DNA of 7,029 nucleotides from positions 1 through 7,029 of the forward strand of contig CANRFE010000066.1 in the NCBI GenBank assembly GCA_947629805.1. Reading direction: 5' to 3'. A program made the position numbers and the translations under genes. The notes under the pieces were generated by a model. That model saw nothing but the letters and a program-made list of their open reading frames with translations, was not told the origin of the DNA and made no database searches. Positions 6,109 through 7,029 of the stretch are shown here, one piece after another (within the stretch, counting starts at the first letter, position 1; each line of letters opens with the position of its first letter). The DNA comes from an uncultured Clostridia bacterium (GTDB lineage: Bacteria; Bacillota; Clostridia; TANB77; CAG-508).

Positions 6109-6586
6109 ACATATCGTCATCCTCATCGTCTTCTTGTTCTTCTTCAAAATCTTCTTCACAACCATGGCAACCAGAACAATGCCCGGTACAATTGTCCTCT
6201 TCTTCCTCATTCCAGTCTAGTTCTATTACATTGTTACATTCTGGGCAAGTAATTTCACTTTTTCCTGTAATTTCTGCACTAAATTCATGGTTACAATAAG
6301 GGCAAACAATTTCAAAGTCAAAATTTCCTTCTTCTTCGTAAATATCCTCTTCAATTTCATTTACTGCACTTTCTACTGCATTCATTTTTGCTTCAATTTG
6401 TTTTTGTTTTTCTTCTATTTGCTGAATCTTTTCATCTGTTTTTTCTGCTAAATTATCCATTACATCCATAAATAACATGGATAATTCTGATATTTTTTCT
6501 TTCACAAATTCTAATTCTTCTGGATTCGTTATTTTTCCTTCCACTTCGGAAAGAATCCTCTTGTAGTTATCACTTAATATGGACAT
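6107..6586 (-). CDS. acidic zinc-ribbon protein with Cys/His-rich tail (CD1247-like architecture)
   Basis: A 159-residue cytoplasmic protein. Residues 1-84 are helical with a likely coiled coil (about 46-82, Glu/Lys/Gln-rich). A zinc ribbon follows: CPYC (95-98) and CPEC (114-117), the four cysteines spaced as in rubredoxin-like knuckles. After an acidic stretch comes a second cluster, CTGHCSGCHGC (133-143), with four Cys and two His, and then an almost wholly Asp/Glu tail (144-158). The layout recalls the clostridial CD1247 N-terminal-domain family, proteins with helices plus a zinc ribbon, found near efp and sometimes misannotated as AraC regulators; no helix-turn-helix is seen here. The ATG (6584-6586) has AAAGAGG 10 nt upstream. 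It lies 21 bp after efp with no terminator between, so the two are probably one operon. Function is unknown; metal binding is well supported by the motifs, a link to translation is only positional. Confidence 0.85.
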   Translation of the reverse strand: MSILSDNYKRILSEVEGKITNPEELEFVKEKISELSMLFMDVMDNLAEKTDEKIQQIEEKQKQIEAKMNAVESAVNEIEEDIYEEEGNFDFEIVCPYCNHEFSAEITGKSEITCPECNNVIELDWNEEEEDNCTGHCSGCHGCEEDFEEEQEDDEDDDM

Positions 6587-6607
6587 GTACTGTATTCCTC
6601 TTTTCTT

Positions 6608-7029
6608 TTAAACTCTTTCCATATACTCGCCAGTTCTTGTGTCAATACGAATCACATCTCCAATATTAATGAAAAGTGGTACGGAAATTTCATACCCATT
6701 TTCTAGCGTTGCTGGTTTTCCTGAAGTAGTGGTTGTATTTCCACTAAACCCTGGTTCGGTATAAGTTACTTCTAGTTCCACAAACATAGGTGGTTCTACA
6801 GCAAATACATTTCCTTTATAAGAAAGTATTTTTACTGACATATTTTCTTTTATGTACTTTAGAGCATCTCCAATTTGTTCTTTATTTAATGGTATTTGTT
6901 CGTAAGTTTCATTATCCATAAAATAATATAAGTCTCCATCTACATATAAATATTGCATTTCTCTTTTTTCAATTTCTGCTCCTGGAAATTTTTCTGATGG
7001 ATTAAATGTTTTTTCTAATACTGCCCCTG
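6608..7029 (-). CDS. efp: elongation factor P, 5' end outside the window
   Basis: EF-P binds ribosomes stalled at polyproline stretches, between the P and E sites, and promotes peptide bond formation. The reading frame stays open upstream of the internal ATG at 6956-6958 to the window edge. It encodes GAVLEKTFNPSEKF and then EIEKRE directly before MQYLYVDGD, as in the family, so the ATG at 6958 is an internal methionine and not the start. About 139 of a usual 185 residues are visible. The N-terminal KOW-like domain, including the modified loop residue, is missing. The two OB domains are present: FMDNETYEQIPL in domain II, and the signature SGKPATLENGYEISVPLFI then DVIRIDTRTGEYMERV in domain III. 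The gene is followed after 21 bp by the zinc-ribbon gene. The promoter is outside the window. Confidence 0.97.
   Translation of the reverse strand, partial: GAVLEKTFNPSEKFPGAEIEKREMQYLYVDGDLYYFMDNETYEQIPLNKEQIGDALKYIKENMSVKILSYKGNVFAVEPPMFVELEVTYTEPGFSGNTTTTSGKPATLENGYEISVPLFINIGDVIRIDTRTGEYMERV

Noticed and set aside
6158..6188. CTGHCSGCHGC as a ferredoxin-like iron-sulfur site
   Set aside because: The spacing does not match the CxxCxxCxxxCP ferredoxin pattern; only generic metal binding is supported.
5992..6252. + strand open frame of 86 codons beginning in the tmRNA
   Set aside because: It starts inside the 3' tRNA-like part of ssrA, runs through the terminator and then antisense to the zinc-ribbon gene.

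Overview
The window is very AT-rich (the + strand is loaded with T runs because nearly all genes lie on the minus strand and are rich in Lys/Glu codons). Gene content, strong AGGAGG-type ribosome binding sites and protein sequences point to a low-GC Firmicute of the class Clostridia, possibly one of the poorly cultured gut lineages. No mobile element, CRISPR array, defence gene or rRNA/tRNA gene was seen. The region is core housekeeping, with two proteins of unclear function.

Layout from low to high coordinates: (1) 1-98, start of a minus-strand MBL-fold/beta-CASP-type metallo-hydrolase, cut by the window edge; (2) 123-177, a nested inverted repeat that probably terminates transcription; (3) 176-1840, an uncharacterised 554-residue coiled-coil protein, co-directional with and 31 bp after (4) 1872-4331, the FtsK/SpoIIIE DNA translocase, which has its own good sigma-A promoter at 4379-4407; (5) an AT-rich terminator at 4415-4448 closing the two-gene unit rsmD (4897-5448) and a short DivIVA/SepIVA-like coiled-coil protein (4456-4893); (6) a 230-bp divergent intergenic region with an rsmD promoter, a phased array of TTAACA-like hexamers and the ssrA promoter; (7) 5679-6037, ssrA (tmRNA), the only + strand gene, encoding the tag ADNRELAYAA; (8) a bidirectional terminator shared with (9) an acidic zinc-ribbon protein (6107-6586), which follows (10) efp, elongation factor P, whose 5' end lies beyond the window.

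Functionally, the genes fall into two themes. The first is ribosome function and rescue: EF-P relieves polyproline stalling, tmRNA frees stalled ribosomes, and RsmD methylates 16S rRNA. The second is division and chromosome partition: FtsK/SpoIIIE and possibly the SepIVA-like protein. No clearly new multi-gene system is evident. The best leads are the SepIVA-like protein, the unknown gene downstream of ftsK, the Cys/His-rich tail of the zinc-ribbon protein and the Pho-box-like array in front of ssrA.
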